A stretch of DNA of 64,000 bases, taken from positions 83,740 to 147,739 of the forward strand of contig NZ_JACCSU010000045.1 of the NCBI RefSeq assembly GCF_013812825.1. The letters are read 5' to 3'. The notes under the pieces are model-generated. The model searched no databases. It was not told where the DNA came from and was given only the letters and a program-made list of their open reading frames with translations. This document shows, one piece after another, positions 19,392 through 30,420 of this stretch; position 1 is the stretch's first letter, and each line of letters opens with the position of its first letter. The stretch is from Sphingomonas sp. Its GTDB lineage: Bacteria > Pseudomonadota > Alphaproteobacteria > Sphingomonadales > Sphingomonadaceae. The translations under genes and the position numbers were made by a program.

Positions 19392-21341
19392 ATGGACCGC
19401 ACGCCCGCTGACCGGCCCGACCACCCGAGCGCCGCCGAGCGCTTCAACGAGGATCAGGCCACCTATGCGGTGAAGGGCTCCGGCGCGCCCGACCTCGAGG
19501 CCGGCGTCGCGGCGATCCGCAACATTTTGAAGACGCTTCCGGCGCGGCCGGGGGTCTACCGGATGCAGGATTCGCGCGGCGACGTGCTCTATGTCGGCAA
19601 GGCGCGGACCCTGAGGTCGCGGGTCAACAGCTACACCCAGGTCGCCCGGCTGCCCAAGAGACTCCAACGCATGGTGGCGCAGACCCGCTCGATGACCATC
19701 GTCACGACGCGCACCGAGGCCGAGGCGCTGCTGCTCGAGGCGCAGCTGATCAAGCGCTTCCGGCCGGCGTACAACGTGCTCCTTCGCGACGACAAGAGCT
19801 TCCCGTTCATCCTGCTTCGCGAGGACCACCCGTTCCCGCGAGTCCAGAAGCACCGCGGCGCGCGGAACGTCAAACGGGGCCACTATTACGGGCCGTTCGC
19901 AAGCGCCGGATCGGTCACCAGGACTCTTAATGCGCTGCAGAAGCTGTTTCTCCTAAGAAGCTGTTCCGACAGCTTTTTCTCCAACCGGTCGCGGCCTTGC
20001 CTGCTCTACCAGATCCGCCGCTGCTCGGCGCCGTGCGTCGGGCGGATCGCCGAGGCCGACTATGCCGAGCTGGTCGAGGACGCAAAGGCGTTCCTGGCCG
20101 GCAAGTCGACCGGGGTCCAGGCGCGGCTCGGCCGGCAGATGGCCGAAGCGGCGGAGGCGCAGGACTACGAGCTCGCCGCCGTCTACCGCGACCGGCTTCG
20201 GGCGCTGACCTACATCCAGGGCAGCCAGACGGTCCACGCCGAGGGGCTGGGCGACGGCGACATCTTCGCGCTTGCCTGCAAGGCCGGGGCGATGTGCATC
20301 CAGGCGTTCTTCATCCGCGGCGGGCAGAACTGGGGCCACCGGGCGTTCTTCCCGGCGCACACCAACGACGTCCCCGAAGCCGAAGTGCTGTCGAGCTTTC
20401 TGGTCCAGTTCTACGAGGACATGCCGCCGCCGCGCCGAATCCTGGTCGACCGCGCGCTTGCCGACCGGGAACTGCTGGAAGAAGCGCTGTGCGAGCGCTC
20501 CGGCCACAAAGTCTCGATCGACCAGCCCAGGCGCGGCTCGCGCGCCAGGCTGATCGAGCAGGCGCGGCGCAACGCCGAGGAAGCGCTCGAGCGGCGGATG
20601 GCCGAGACGACGTCGCAGGCCAAGGTGCTTCGCGAGCTCGCCGACACGTTCGAGCTGCCCGACGTGCCCAAGCGCATCGAAGTCTATGACAACAGCCACA
20701 TCATGGGCACCAACCCGACGGGAGCGATGATCGTCGCTGGCCCCGAGGGCTTCCGCAAGAACAACTACCGCAAGTTCAACATCAAGCGTCTCGAGACCCA
20801 GCCCGGCGACGATTTTGCGATGATGCGCGAGGTGCTCGAGCGGCGCTTCGCACGGCTCGAGAAGGAGGACCCCGACCGGGCCAGCGGCGAGTGGCCGGAC
20901 CTGCTGATCATCGACGGCGGCAAGGGTCAGCTGTCGGCGGCCTGCGAGATGATGGAGAACGCGGGGGTCCACGACATCCCGGTGATCGCGGTGTCGAAAG
21001 GGCCGGACCGAACCGCCGGCCGCGAGACCTTCCATTTGCCCGGCGGCCGCGAGCTGACTCTGCCGCCGAACTCGGCGCTGCTGTTCTATTTGCAGCGGCT
21101 TCGGGACGAAGCGCACCGCTTCGCCATCGGCACCCACCGGGCGAAGCGCTCGAAAAGCCTGACCACTTCGACCCTCGACGAGGTTCCGGGAATCGGCCCC
21201 AACCGAAAGCGCGCGCTGCTGATGCATTTCGGAACCGCCCGGGCGGTGAAGGGCGCGGCGCTCGACGACCTCGAGCGGGCGCCGGGGATCAGCAAGGCAA
21301 TGGCGCGCCAGCTCTACGATTATTTCCACCCGCGCGGATGA
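19392..21341 (+). CDS. uvrC: Excinuclease ABC subunit C
   Basis: [67 protein letters not shown]. Confidence 0.97.
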   Translation: MDRTPADRPDHPSAAERFNEDQATYAVKGSGAPDLEAGVAAIRNILKTLPARPGVYRMQDSRGDVLYVGKARTLRSRVNSYTQVARLPKRLQRMVAQTRSMTIVTTRTEAEALLLEAQLIKRFRPAYNVLLRDDKSFPFILLREDHPFPRVQKHRGARNVKRGHYYGPFASAGSVTRTLNALQKLFLLRSCSDSFFSNRSRPCLLYQIRRCSAPCVGRIAEADYAELVEDAKAFLAGKSTGVQARLGRQMAEAAEAQDYELAAVYRDRLRALTYIQGSQTVHAEGLGDGDIFALACKAGAMCIQAFFIRGGQNWGHRAFFPAHTNDVPEAEVLSSFLVQFYEDMPPPRRILVDRALADRELLEEALCERSGHKVSIDQPRRGSRARLIEQARRNAEEALERRMAETTSQAKVLRELADTFELPDVPKRIEVYDNSHIMGTNPTGAMIVAGPEGFRKNNYRKFNIKRLETQPGDDFAMMREVLERRFARLEKEDPDRASGEWPDLLIIDGGKGQLSAACEMMENAGVHDIPVIAVSKGPDRTAGRETFHLPGGRELTLPPNSALLFYLQRLRDEAHRFAIGTHRAKRSKSLTTSTLDEVPGIGPNRKRALLMHFGTARAVKGAALDDLERAPGISKAMARQLYDYFHPRG

Positions 21342-22075
21342 GGATCGAGGTTTCGGCGATCGTCTGCGCTCTGCGCTCCCACGGCGAGCATGGCGCGGTG
21401 GTGCGCCTGATGACCGCCGAGCACGGGCTCCAGGCCGCGTACGTCCGGGGGGCCCGCGGCCGGCGAATGCGACCGGTGCTGATCGCCGGCAATCTGGTCG
21501 CCGCGACTCTGAGCGCCCGGACCGACAGCCAGCTGCCGCAGGCGAGTGTCGAACTGACCCACAGCCGAGCGCCGTTGCTCGGCGAGCCGCTGCCCGCCGC
21601 GGCGATCGAATGGGCGACGGCTCTGACCGCGACCGCGCTTCCCGAAGGCCAGCCGTACCCGCGGCTCCATTCGGCGCTCGATGCCCTGCTGGCGGCGATC
21701 GAGGCGGCGCCGTCGGCCGCCGGCTGGGGAGCGGCGCTGGTCCGCTATGAGCTGCTGCTGCTCGCCGAGCTCGGCTTTGGCCTTGACCTCGAGCGGTGCG
21801 CGGTGACCGGCTCCAGCGACGACCTGGTCGCCGTTAGTCCGCGCTCGGGCCGGGCGGTCAGCGCCGCGGAGGCGGAGCCCTATGCCGGCAAACTGCTGCC
21901 CCTGCCGCGCTTCGTTCGCGACGGCGGGCCGGCGAGCTGGGCGGACATCGCCCACGGCCTCGACCTCACCGGCCATTTCCTGATGCGCGACCTCCTGACC
22001 CAGAAATCGGCGGTGCTCGGCGAGGCGCGCGAGCGGCTGGTCGACCGGCTGCGGCGGGCCGGCGGACTCAGCTGA
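21338..22075 (+). CDS. recO: DNA repair protein RecO
   Basis: [51 protein letters not shown] overlaps uvrC stop. Confidence 0.88.
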   Translation: MRIEVSAIVCALRSHGEHGAVVRLMTAEHGLQAAYVRGARGRRMRPVLIAGNLVAATLSARTDSQLPQASVELTHSRAPLLGEPLPAAAIEWATALTATALPEGQPYPRLHSALDALLAAIEAAPSAAGWGAALVRYELLLLAELGFGLDLERCAVTGSSDDLVAVSPRSGRAVSAAEAEPYAGKLLPLPRFVRDGGPASWADIAHGLDLTGHFLMRDLLTQKSAVLGEARERLVDRLRRAGGLS

Positions 22076-22119
22076 TTCGCACCATTGTTCCGCGCCGCGC
22101 GCTCGCCTAGCGTCGATCC

Positions 22120-22530
22120 GTGACCGGCACCGACACGATGGCAATGCTGTTTCCGAACGTGGCGACGACTCGCGACATCTCGGTGCGGGTCGCGGTCAGC
22201 TATCTCGCCGAGCAGTCGGACCCAGCGTCGGAGCGCTGGTTCTGGTCTTATCATGTGCGCATCGAGAATGGCTCCGACCGGGCGATCCAGCTGCTGTCGC
22301 GAAGCTGGCGGATCGTCGACGGCCGCGGCACGGTCCACGAGGTGCATGGCGAAGGGGTGGTCGGCGAAATGCCGCTGATCGCTCCGGGCGGAAGCTTCGA
22401 CTATGTGTCGGGATGCCCGCTCGACACTCCGACCGGCTCGATGAGCGGCAGTTACCGGATGGTCGACGAAGACGGCAACGCGTTCGAGGTCGCGATCCCG
22501 CGCTTCACCCTGCTGAGCTCGGTCAACTAG
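22120..22530 (+). CDS. apaG: ApaG protein
   Basis: [47 protein letters not shown]...[22 protein letters not shown]. Confidence 0.95.
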   Translation: MTGTDTMAMLFPNVATTRDISVRVAVSYLAEQSDPASERWFWSYHVRIENGSDRAIQLLSRSWRIVDGRGTVHEVHGEGVVGEMPLIAPGGSFDYVSGCPLDTPTGSMSGSYRMVDEDGNAFEVAIPRFTLLSSVN

Positions 22531-23036
22531 AGCAGCTTGCCTTCGTCGGCGGGCTTTTCAGCCTTGCGTTCCGATCCTTCGGCCGCCGGCTGCTCGCCGA
22601 CCTTGCCGGCGATGTCGGCGAAGTCGCCGGGCTCGGTGAAGTCCTTGTAGACGCTCGCGAAGCGGATGTAGGCGACATGGTCGATGGCGTTGAGCCCATC
22701 CATCACCGCTTCGCCGATCTGCACCGCCTGGACCTCGTCGCCGCGGGTCTCGAGCTGGCGCTGGATGCTCGACACCAGCCGCTCGATCCGCTCGGGGGCG
22801 ATGTCGCGCTTGCGGCAGGCGATGGCGATCGAGCGCTCGAGCTTGGCGCGGTCGAACGGCTCGCGCTCGCCGGTCTTCTTGACCACCGTCAGGTCGCGCA
22901 GCTGGACCCGCTCGAAGGTGGTGAAGCGCGCCCCGCAGCCCTCGCACTGGCGGCGGCGGCGGATCGCCGCGCCGTCCTCCGACGGTCGGCTGTCTTTTAC
23001 CTGGCTGTCTTCGTGCGAACAGAACGGGCAGCGCAT
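22527..23036 (-). CDS. nrdR: Transcriptional repressor NrdR
   Basis: [44 protein letters not shown]. Confidence 0.97.
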   Translation of the reverse strand: MRCPFCSHEDSQVKDSRPSEDGAAIRRRRQCEGCGARFTTFERVQLRDLTVVKKTGEREPFDRAKLERSIAIACRKRDIAPERIERLVSSIQRQLETRGDEVQAVQIGEAVMDGLNAIDHVAYIRFASVYKDFTEPGDFADIAGKVGEQPAAEGSERKAEKPADEGKLL

Positions 23037-24340
23037 CAGCTATAGATCGGGAAACGCGCGCACAGCTCGCCGACCCGCCGGGCGACCGACTGCTCGACCT
23101 GGGCGTCACCGGCCTCGCCGTTCTTGCGCAGCCCGTCGACGACTTCGGCGATCAGGCCGCCGATCTCGCGGAACTCGGCCTCGCCGAACCCGCGCGTTGT
23201 CCCGGCCGGAGTGCCGAGGCGGATTCCCGAGGTGACGAACGGCTTTTCGGGGTCGAACGGAATGCCGTTCTTGTTGCAGGTGATCCAGGCGCGATCGAGC
23301 GCCTTTTCGGCGTGCTTGCCCTTGGCCTGCTTGGGCCTCAGGTCGACCAGCATCAAATGGTTGTCGGTGCCCCCGGAAACGATGTCGAGCCCGGCGTCCT
23401 GCAGCGCAAGGGCAAGCGCCCGGGCATTGTCGACCACGCTTTGGGCGTAGCTTCGGAAGTCGGGCTGGAGCGCCTCCTTGAAGGCGACCGCCTTGGCGGC
23501 GATCACATGCATCAGCGGGCCACCCTGCAGCCCCGGGAACACCGCGCTGTTCAGCTTCTTGGCGAGATCCTCGTCGTTCGACAGGATCATTCCGCCGCGC
23601 GGGCCGCGAAGCGATTTGTGGGTGGTGGTGGTGACGACATGGGCGTGCGGCACCGGATTGGGGTGGGCGCCGCCCGCGACCAGCCCCGCGAAATGCGCCA
23701 TGTCGACCATCAGGAAAGCGCCGACCTCGTCGGCGATGCGCCGAAACGCTTCGAAGTCCCAGATTCGCGAATAAGCGGTGCCGCCGGCAATGATCAGCTT
23801 GGGGCGTTGCTCGCGGGCGATCCGGGCGACCTCGTCCATGTCGATCAGATGGTCGTCGGGGCGAACGCCGTACGGAATCGGCTTGAACCACTTGCCCGAC
23901 ATGTTGACCGGGGAGCCGTGGGTCAGATGGCCGCCGGCGTTGAGGTCGAGCCCCATGAACGAGTCGCCGGGCTGCAAAAGCGCGAGGAACACGGCCTGGT
24001 TCATCTGGCTGCCGCTGTTGGGCTGGACGTTCGCGAATTTCGCGCCGAACAGCTCGCAGGCGCGGTCGATCGCCAATTGCTCGACGATGTCGACATATTC
24101 GCATCCGCCGTAATAGCGGCGGCCCGGATAGCCTTCCGCATATTTGTTGGTCAGCACCGAGCCCTGCGCCTCGAGCACCGCCCGCGACACGATATTCTCC
24201 GATGCAATCAGCTCGATCTTGTCGCGCTGGCGCCCGAGCTCGCTGGCGATCGCGTCGGCGATCTCGGGGTCGGCGTCGGCGAGTCGCTTGGTGAAGAAAC
24301 CTTCCGGCTGAACCTCGTTAAGCTTGGCGGCGCTGGCCAT
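23036..24340 (-). CDS. glyA: Serine hydroxymethyltransferase
   Basis: [58 protein letters not shown]; start MASAAKLNE at 24340. Confidence 0.97.
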   Translation of the reverse strand: MASAAKLNEVQPEGFFTKRLADADPEIADAIASELGRQRDKIELIASENIVSRAVLEAQGSVLTNKYAEGYPGRRYYGGCEYVDIVEQLAIDRACELFGAKFANVQPNSGSQMNQAVFLALLQPGDSFMGLDLNAGGHLTHGSPVNMSGKWFKPIPYGVRPDDHLIDMDEVARIAREQRPKLIIAGGTAYSRIWDFEAFRRIADEVGAFLMVDMAHFAGLVAGGAHPNPVPHAHVVTTTTHKSLRGPRGGMILSNDEDLAKKLNSAVFPGLQGGPLMHVIAAKAVAFKEALQPDFRSYAQSVVDNARALALALQDAGLDIVSGGTDNHLMLVDLRPKQAKGKHAEKALDRAWITCNKNGIPFDPEKPFVTSGIRLGTPAGTTRGFGEAEFREIGGLIAEVVDGLRKNGEAGDAQVEQSVARRVGELCARFPIYS

Positions 24341-24792
24341 CAGTCGCTGTCCTGCAGGAGGGATGAGAGCTGGTCGACGCGCCGCTGGTGGCGGCCGCCG
24401 GCAAAGTCGGTGCCGAGAAAGGCGGCGACGCACGCCTTGGCCATGTCGCTGCCGACCAGCCGGCCGCCCAGAGCGAGCACGTTGGCGTCGTTATGCTCGC
24501 GGGCCAGCGCCGCCGACACCGGCTCGTCGACCCTTGCGCAGCGGCATTTGGGGTTGCGGTTGACGGCGATCGAGATGCCGATCCCGGAGCCGCAGATCGC
24601 GACCCCGCGCTCGGCCGAGCCGGTCGCGATGGTATTGGCGAGCCTGGCTCCGAATTCCGGGTAATCGACGCTTTCGGTATCGGTGGTGCCAAGGTCCGCG
24701 ACCTCGTAACCAAGCTCGCTCAGCCAGGCGGCAAGCTCGCGCTTGAGGGCGAAGCCGGCATGGTCGGAAGCAAGGGCGATGCGCATGCCCAA
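24340..24792 (-). CDS. rpiB: Ribose-5-phosphate isomerase B
   Basis: [51 protein letters not shown]. Confidence 0.94.
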   Translation of the reverse strand: MGMRIALASDHAGFALKRELAAWLSELGYEVADLGTTDTESVDYPEFGARLANTIATGSAERGVAICGSGIGISIAVNRNPKCRCARVDEPVSAALAREHNDANVLALGGRLVGSDMAKACVAAFLGTDFAGGRHQRRVDQLSSLLQDSD

Positions 24793-24807
24793 TGCTAGGC
24801 CAAGCGC

Positions 24808-25314
24808 TCAGGATTCGCCAGCCTGCCATGGCCTGATTCGCGGCAGCCAGCGCGGGACTGCCGCCGAATAAGCCGCATAGTCGCGCGGGAAGCTGCGCCG
24901 CATCGCCGGCTCTTCGTGGAGACGGACGAAAAGATGGAAAACGAGCCAGACGATGCCCGCGTGGACGAGCAGTTCCGCCTCGCCGAAGAGCAACGCCTCG
25001 CCGGCGATCACGGCCAGCACCGAAACGTACATCGGGTTACGCACGTGTCGGTAGAGGCCGCCGACGATCAGCTTGCGGGCGGGAGTGACCGGGGCCGGGG
25101 TCGCACGGCCGTCGATCGCGAAGCGGGCGAAGCTTTCGACCAGGCCGGCGAGACCGGCGGCGATCAGCAGCGGGCCGGCAACGATCGTCACCGGGCCGCC
25201 GTCGAATTCACGCCGCCCGTCGGCGATCAGCCACGGAAGCAGTCCGGCAAGCGTCCCGGGAGCGATCAGGAACCAGAGAGCCGAGCCCGCAATCGCTGCT
25301 GGCCGGCTCAGCAT
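24808..25314 (-). CDS. Isoprenylcysteine carboxyl methyltransferase / phospholipid methyltransferase-like membrane protein
   Basis: GLYRHVRNPMYVSVLAVIAGEALLFG...FVRLHEEPAMRRSFPRDYAAYSAAVPRWLPR. Confidence 0.8.
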   Translation of the reverse strand: MLSRPAAIAGSALWFLIAPGTLAGLLPWLIADGRREFDGGPVTIVAGPLLIAAGLAGLVESFARFAIDGRATPAPVTPARKLIVGGLYRHVRNPMYVSVLAVIAGEALLFGEAELLVHAGIVWLVFHLFVRLHEEPAMRRSFPRDYAAYSAAVPRWLPRIRPWQAGES

Positions 25315-25317
25315 TCG

Positions 25318-26532
25318 CTAGGCCGCGAGCTTGAGCTCCAGCCGGTCCCAGATTTCGACCAGCGCGCTCGTCAGCTCGTCCATCATCTCGGCGGTGTGGC
25401 ACGGGCCGGGCGTGAAGCGCAGGCGCTCGGTGCCGCGCGGGACGGTCGGGTAATTGATCGGCTGGACATAGAGCCCGTACTCGGCGAGCAGGATGTCGCT
25501 GATCCGTTTGGCTCGAACCGGGCAGCCGACGAGCAGCGGAACGATGTGCGTGACGCTCGGCATCAGCGGCAAAGCGGCATCCTGGAATTTCGCCTTGAGC
25601 ATCGCCGCCGACTGGTGCTGCGCCTCGCGCTCGACCGACGACTGCTTCAGGTGGCGGACGCTGGCCAGCGCGCCGGCGACCAGCACCGGCGATAGCGACG
25701 TGGTGAAGATGAAGCCCGGTGCATAGCTGCGGATGCAGTCGACGATGTTGCAGTCGGCGGCGATGTAGCCGCCCATCACCCCGAACGCCTTGCCGAGCGT
25801 GCCTTCGATCAGGGTGATCCGGTCGGCCACCCCGTCGCGCTCGGAAATTCCACCACCGTGCTCCCCGTACATGCCGACCGCGTGCACCTCGTCGAGGTAG
25901 GTGAGCGCGCCATAGCGCTCGGCGAGGTCGCAGATCGCCGCGATCGGGGCGATGTCGCCGTCCATCGAATAGACGCTTTCGAACGCGATCAGCTTGGGTG
26001 CTTCGGGATCGGCGGCGCTCAGCAGCTGCTCGAGGTGGTCGAGGTCGTTGTGGCGGAACAGCCGCTTCTCGCAGCCGCTGTTCTTGATTCCGGCGATCAT
26101 CGACGCGTGGTTCAGTTCGTCGGAGAAGATCACGCAGCCGGGGAGCAGCTTGCCGAGCGTCGACAGCGCCGCCTCGTTCGACACATAGCCGGAGGTGAAC
26201 AGCAGCGCCGCTTGCTTGCCGTGCAGCGAGGCAAGCTCCACCTCGAGGTCGACGTGGTAGTGCGTGTTGCCGCCGATGTTGCGGGTTCCGCCCGATCCGG
26301 CGCCGACGTCATGGAGGGCTTCTTCCATGGCCTGCACAACCGCCGGGTGCTGGCCCATGCCGAGATAATCGTTCGAGCACCAGACGGTGATCGGCTTGGG
26401 GCCGTTGTGGCCGGCAAAGCAGCGCGCGTCGGGAAACGAGCCCTTGGTCCGCAGGATATCGATGAACACGCGGTAGCGGCCTTCGTCGTGAAGGCGCTCG
26501 ATCGCGGATCGGAAGATGCGGTCGTAATCCAA
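25318..26532 (-). CDS. hemA: 5-aminolevulinate synthase
   Basis: [69 protein letters not shown]. Confidence 0.96.
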   Translation of the reverse strand: MDYDRIFRSAIERLHDEGRYRVFIDILRTKGSFPDARCFAGHNGPKPITVWCSNDYLGMGQHPAVVQAMEEALHDVGAGSGGTRNIGGNTHYHVDLEVELASLHGKQAALLFTSGYVSNEAALSTLGKLLPGCVIFSDELNHASMIAGIKNSGCEKRLFRHNDLDHLEQLLSAADPEAPKLIAFESVYSMDGDIAPIAAICDLAERYGALTYLDEVHAVGMYGEHGGGISERDGVADRITLIEGTLGKAFGVMGGYIAADCNIVDCIRSYAPGFIFTTSLSPVLVAGALASVRHLKQSSVEREAQHQSAAMLKAKFQDAALPLMPSVTHIVPLLVGCPVRAKRISDILLAEYGLYVQPINYPTVPRGTERLRFTPGPCHTAEMMDELTSALVEIWDRLELKLAA

Positions 26533-26613
26533 GTCTTCGAAGTTTCCTTGGCGCTCGCCGCGCCCTTTAGCTTTGGAGGCGCAGCTTTTCCATTGCGAAC
26601 GACTCGCAATTGT

Positions 26614-27405
26614 TCACAGGCCGCGCACCTCCTCGAGGCCGTAGCGCGCGAGCGCGCTGAGCAGCGACCGATTGGGCGAGGAGCCGCTGAACAGCGCGAT
26701 TCCCGGTGAGGGCTCGGCAGGCCACGGCTGCTCGCGCGTCAGCCAGGCAATGCGGCGGGCGATGCCGCGGCCGCCGTCAACCAGCGCAACTCCGGGGAAG
26801 GCCGCGCGCAGCTCCTCGTCGAGCAACCGGAAATGGGTGCAGGCGAGGACGGCGACGTCGATCTCCGAGCCGCGCTCGCCCTCGAACATCGGCCGCGCGG
26901 CCTCGTGGACGGAATCGACGCCGACTTCCGCGCCGGCGAGCTTGGCCTCGGCCAGCTCGACCAGCTCGGGCGATCCGTGGCGGATCACCGTGCAGTCGGC
27001 GGCAAAGCGGGCGGCGAGGTCGTCGACATAGGGCTGGCGGACGGTCGCCTGGGTGCCGAGCACGCCGATCACGCGCGTTTTCGACATTTCGGATGCCGGC
27101 TTGATCGCGGGCACGGTGCCGACCACCGGCAGCTCGAGCGCGGAGCGGACGGTGTCGAGAGCGATCGTCGAAGCGGTGTTGCACGCGATCACCGCGAGCC
27201 GCGGGCGAAAGCGCTCGACGACCCGCCCGAGCAAGGCCGGGATCCTGGCCGCGATATCGGCTTCGCTGCGCTCGCCGTAGGGGAAGCCGGCATTGTCGGC
27301 GACATAGATGATGGAAGCGGTTGGAAGCAGCTCGCGAGTCGGCTGGAGGACCGACAGCCCGCCGACCCCGGAATCGAAGAACAGCAGTGGCGCGTCGGGA
27401 TTCAT
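26614..27405 (-). CDS. murI: Glutamate racemase
   Basis: FFDSGVGGLSVLQPTRELLP, IVADNAGFPYG-type, VIACNTASTIAL, LACTHFRLL. Confidence 0.95.
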   Translation of the reverse strand: MNPDAPLLFFDSGVGGLSVLQPTRELLPTASIIYVADNAGFPYGERSEADIAARIPALLGRVVERFRPRLAVIACNTASTIALDTVRSALELPVVGTVPAIKPASEMSKTRVIGVLGTQATVRQPYVDDLAARFAADCTVIRHGSPELVELAEAKLAGAEVGVDSVHEAARPMFEGERGSEIDVAVLACTHFRLLDEELRAAFPGVALVDGGRGIARRIAWLTREQPWPAEPSPGIALFSGSSPNRSLLSALARYGLEEVRGL

Positions 27406-27419
27406 CGGCGCCTTTAACT

Positions 27420-27512
27420 CCGTTCGTCGCGAGCTTGTCGAGGGACTGTCTTTCTTTCTACAGGAACGCAGGAGAAGGGCAGGGCTTCGACTTCGCTCCG
27501 CCCGAACGGGGA
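27420..27512. repeat. Intergenic REP-like inverted repeat
   Basis: Left arm ccgttcgtcgcgagcttgtcgagg and right arm cttcgacttcgctccgcccgaacgg are imperfect reverse complements. Confidence 0.5.
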
Positions 27513-27556
27513 TTGGAAAAGTCGTTGCAATTGCCTGACCGCCCGAAGCGCAAGGG

Positions 27557-28150
27557 ATGAGCGTCGAACTGCTCTGGGCCTGGCTTCTCGGCTATCTGCT
27601 GGGATCGATCCCGTTCGGCCTGCTTCTGACCCGGGTCGCGGGCAAGGGCGACGTGCGCCAGATCGGCTCGGGCAATATCGGCGCCACCAACGTGCTTCGC
27701 GCCGGCGGCAAGGGGCTCGCCGCGGCGACTTTGCTGCTCGATACGCTGAAGGGCGCCGCGGCCGTGCTGCTCGCTCGAGCGCTGTTGGGACCCGGCAGCG
27801 AGATGTTCGCGGCGACGGGAGCGCTGCTCGGCCACCTGTACCCGGTCTGGCTGCGGTTCAAGGGCGGCAAGGGCGTTGCCACCTTCCTTGGTATATTGAT
27901 CCCGCTGTTGCCGGTCGCGGCGTTGATCTACGCGCTGGTCTGGCTGGCATTGTTGCTCACCGTCCGAATCTCGGCGGCGGCGGGACTGGCCGCCGCGGTC
28001 AGCGCGCCGATCAGCGCGGCGGTGCTCGGCCCCGACTATCTGTTTCCGATGCTGCTCGGTTTCGCTCTGCTCGTGGTGTGGAAACACCGCGTCAACATCG
28101 CCCGGCTTAAAGCCGGTACTGAGCCCCGCATCGGAAAGTCCGGGACTTGA
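27557..28150 (+). CDS. plsY: Acyl-phosphate:glycerol-3-phosphate acyltransferase
   Basis: GYLLGSIPFGLLLTR, IGSGNIGATNVLRAGGKG, FKGGKGVATFLGI. Confidence 0.95.
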   Translation: MSVELLWAWLLGYLLGSIPFGLLLTRVAGKGDVRQIGSGNIGATNVLRAGGKGLAAATLLLDTLKGAAAVLLARALLGPGSEMFAATGALLGHLYPVWLRFKGGKGVATFLGILIPLLPVAALIYALVWLALLLTVRISAAAGLAAAVSAPISAAVLGPDYLFPMLLGFALLVVWKHRVNIARLKAGTEPRIGKSGT

Positions 28151-29238
28151 GCGACGACCTGATCGATCGCCTGCGGCTGGTCCGCTCGCCGGGGATCGGC
28201 CCGATCACCTTCCGCCAGCTGATTGCCCGCTTCGGCAATGCGGCGGCGGCGCTGGCGGCGGTGCCCGACCTCGCGCGTCGCGGCGGCGGCCGGGCCCCGA
28301 GCCTGTTCAGCCGGTCCGATGCCGAGCGCGAAATCGCCAGGGTCGAAGCGCTCGGCGCGCGTTACGTGACCCTGGGGCAGGGGCTCTATCCGCAGCTGCT
28401 CGCCCGGATGGACGACGCGCCGCCGCTGCTGATGGCCAAGGGCGAGCTTCGCCTGCTGGAGCGCACCGCGGTCGCGATCGTCGGCGCGCGCAATGCGTCG
28501 GCCGCGGCGTGCCGGTTCGCCCGCGGGCTCGCGCATGGCCTCGGTCAGCAGGGGGCGGTGGTCGTCTCGGGCCTGGCGCGCGGAATCGACAGCGCGGCCC
28601 ATGACGGAGCGCTCGACAGCGGCACCATCGGCGTCGTCGCGGGCGGCATCGATGTCTTCTACCCGCCCGAAAACAAGGAGCGTCAGGAAGCGCTGTTCGA
28701 GCGCGGGCTGGTGCTCGCCGAAATGCCGCCCGCGACCGAGCCGCGAGCACGCCATTTCCCGTACCGCAACCGGATCATCGCCGGGATTGGCCTTGGTACC
28801 GTGGTGGTCGAGGCGGCTCCGCGGTCGGGTTCGCTGATCACCGCGCGCCTCGCGGCAGAGGCGGGGCGCGAGGTCATGGCGGTGCCGGGCTCGCCGCTCG
28901 ACCCGCGCGCGCAGGGCTGCAACCAACTGATCCGCGACGGCGCGACCCTGGTCCAGTCGGCCGCCGACGTGATGGAGGCGGTGCGGCCGTTCGAGGGCCG
29001 GGTCGAATCGGCGCCGACTCCGTTCGAAGCCCAACCGGCCGGGGAGCCCGAGCTCGACGAGTCGGCGGCGCGTGAGGTCGAGCAGCTGCTCGGGCCGAGC
29101 GCGGTTCCGGTCGACGAAATCATCCGCCTGTCGGGAATATCGAGCGGGGCGGTGCAGATGGCCCTGCTCGAGCTCGACCTCGCCGGCCGGCTCGACCGCC
29201 ACGCCGGCGGCAAGGTCAGCCTTCGCTCAGCGCCTTGA
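28147..29238 (+). CDS. dprA: DNA-processing protein DprA
   Basis: VAIVGARNASAAACRFARGLA, VVSGLARGIDSAAHDGAL, TIGVVAGGIDVFYPPENK, EAAPRSGSLITARLA. Confidence 0.96.
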   Translation: MSDDLIDRLRLVRSPGIGPITFRQLIARFGNAAAALAAVPDLARRGGGRAPSLFSRSDAEREIARVEALGARYVTLGQGLYPQLLARMDDAPPLLMAKGELRLLERTAVAIVGARNASAAACRFARGLAHGLGQQGAVVVSGLARGIDSAAHDGALDSGTIGVVAGGIDVFYPPENKERQEALFERGLVLAEMPPATEPRARHFPYRNRIIAGIGLGTVVVEAAPRSGSLITARLAAEAGREVMAVPGSPLDPRAQGCNQLIRDGATLVQSAADVMEAVRPFEGRVESAPTPFEAQPAGEPELDESAAREVEQLLGPSAVPVDEIIRLSGISSGAVQMALLELDLAGRLDRHAGGKVSLRSAP

Positions 29239-29809
29239 GCTCGGCGTGCATGTTGCGCCGGGCTTGGGCTTCCAACGCTTGGCGGAATCGTTCGTCAGGG
29301 TAGAGCGGATCGGCGGCCAGCAGCGATTGCAGAACAGCTGCCCGGCCTGTTCGCCAGGCATCATCCTGGACATGCGCATATTCCTCGCGAACGGCTCTCG
29401 TGTAGGCGTCATATTCCTCCATTGGAGCGCCCAGAATCGAGAGGTCGATCGACACCAGCAGAGCGCCGAGTCGGTCGCCCGGCTCGACCTTATGTCCTTT
29501 TGTGAGCAGGATGAGCCTCGAAACCTCGTCTGCGTCGGTCGGGCCGACCCCGCACGAGTGGAGTTCTTGCCTCGCCAGCTCCGCGCTGCGTTCCTCATTG
29601 TCCTCTCGCTGAGGATCGTAAACGGCGTCATGCCACAGGATCGCCCAGCCGAGCAGTCGCCGCTCCTGCTCGCTCAGGTCCGCGATGTCGTCGAGCCTGG
29701 CGAGGCAATCGTCCAGATGCCGTTCGTCGTGGTACTGTCGGCCGGGTCGCGCATAGGCCGCGCGTGCCCGCAGTTCGGCTTCGACAAGGCATTCGTCATC
29801 GTTCGCCAT
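29216..29809 (-). CDS. HD-superfamily predicted metal-dependent phosphohydrolase
   Basis: RQYHDERHLDDCLARLD...WAILWHDAVYDPQREDNEERSAELA; start MANDDE at 29809. Confidence 0.78.
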   Translation of the reverse strand: MANDDECLVEAELRARAAYARPGRQYHDERHLDDCLARLDDIADLSEQERRLLGWAILWHDAVYDPQREDNEERSAELARQELHSCGVGPTDADEVSRLILLTKGHKVEPGDRLGALLVSIDLSILGAPMEEYDAYTRAVREEYAHVQDDAWRTGRAAVLQSLLAADPLYPDERFRQALEAQARRNMHAELKALSEG

Positions 29810-30323
29810 GGGGAACCTTGAGCCAGGCGGCGCGGTCGAGCCGCAGGAAGACGCTGTCACAGACGCCGATGTGGGTGTTCCAATTCCCCGGCGCGTAGCC
29901 GGTTTCGACGAAGCCGTGGCACTTGAGCAGCCGAAGCGATCCGGTGTTGCGGGGATCGACGTCCGCGGTCAGGCACTCGACGCAGCGGGATTCGAAAATA
30001 TGCGCGAGGAACACCCGCATCGCTTCAGCGGCATAGCCGCGACCCCAATGGTCGGAATGGATGATGAAGCCGATCTCCGGCAGACGCCACGCACCGAGCT
30101 TGCCGATCACCTGACCGTCGAGGGTGATGACGAAGTCTTCGCTCTCCCCGGCCGGAGCCTCGATCATCGAGTCCAGCCACTGCTTGGTCCTCGCGATATC
30201 CTCGTGCGGGCCATGCGACCAATATTGCATTGCCGTCTCGTCAGAGAGCACCCCGTGCATGGCCTCGAGGTCGTCCGGCCGCGCTCGGCGCAGGATCAGG
30301 CGGTCGGTGCGAAGCGTGGTCAT
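29796..30323 (-). CDS. GNAT family N-acetyltransferase (RimJ-like)
   Basis: MTTLRTDRLILRRARPDDLEAMHGVLSDETAMQYWSHGPHE...HSDHWGRGYAAEAMRVFL. Confidence 0.88.
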   Translation of the reverse strand: MTTLRTDRLILRRARPDDLEAMHGVLSDETAMQYWSHGPHEDIARTKQWLDSMIEAPAGESEDFVITLDGQVIGKLGAWRLPEIGFIIHSDHWGRGYAAEAMRVFLAHIFESRCVECLTADVDPRNTGSLRLLKCHGFVETGYAPGNWNTHIGVCDSVFLRLDRAAWLKVPHGER

Positions 30324-30420
30324 GACGGGTCCCTATCGTTGATTCTTGCTTTGCATCAATCGGGGTTGACGGGCCCGCGTCGGCCTCCTCACCCTATACG
30401 CGTATGCGTGAGGGGCAGAG

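Noticed and set aside
19953-21329. 458-aa minus-strand ORF
   Set aside because: Antisense shadow of uvrC
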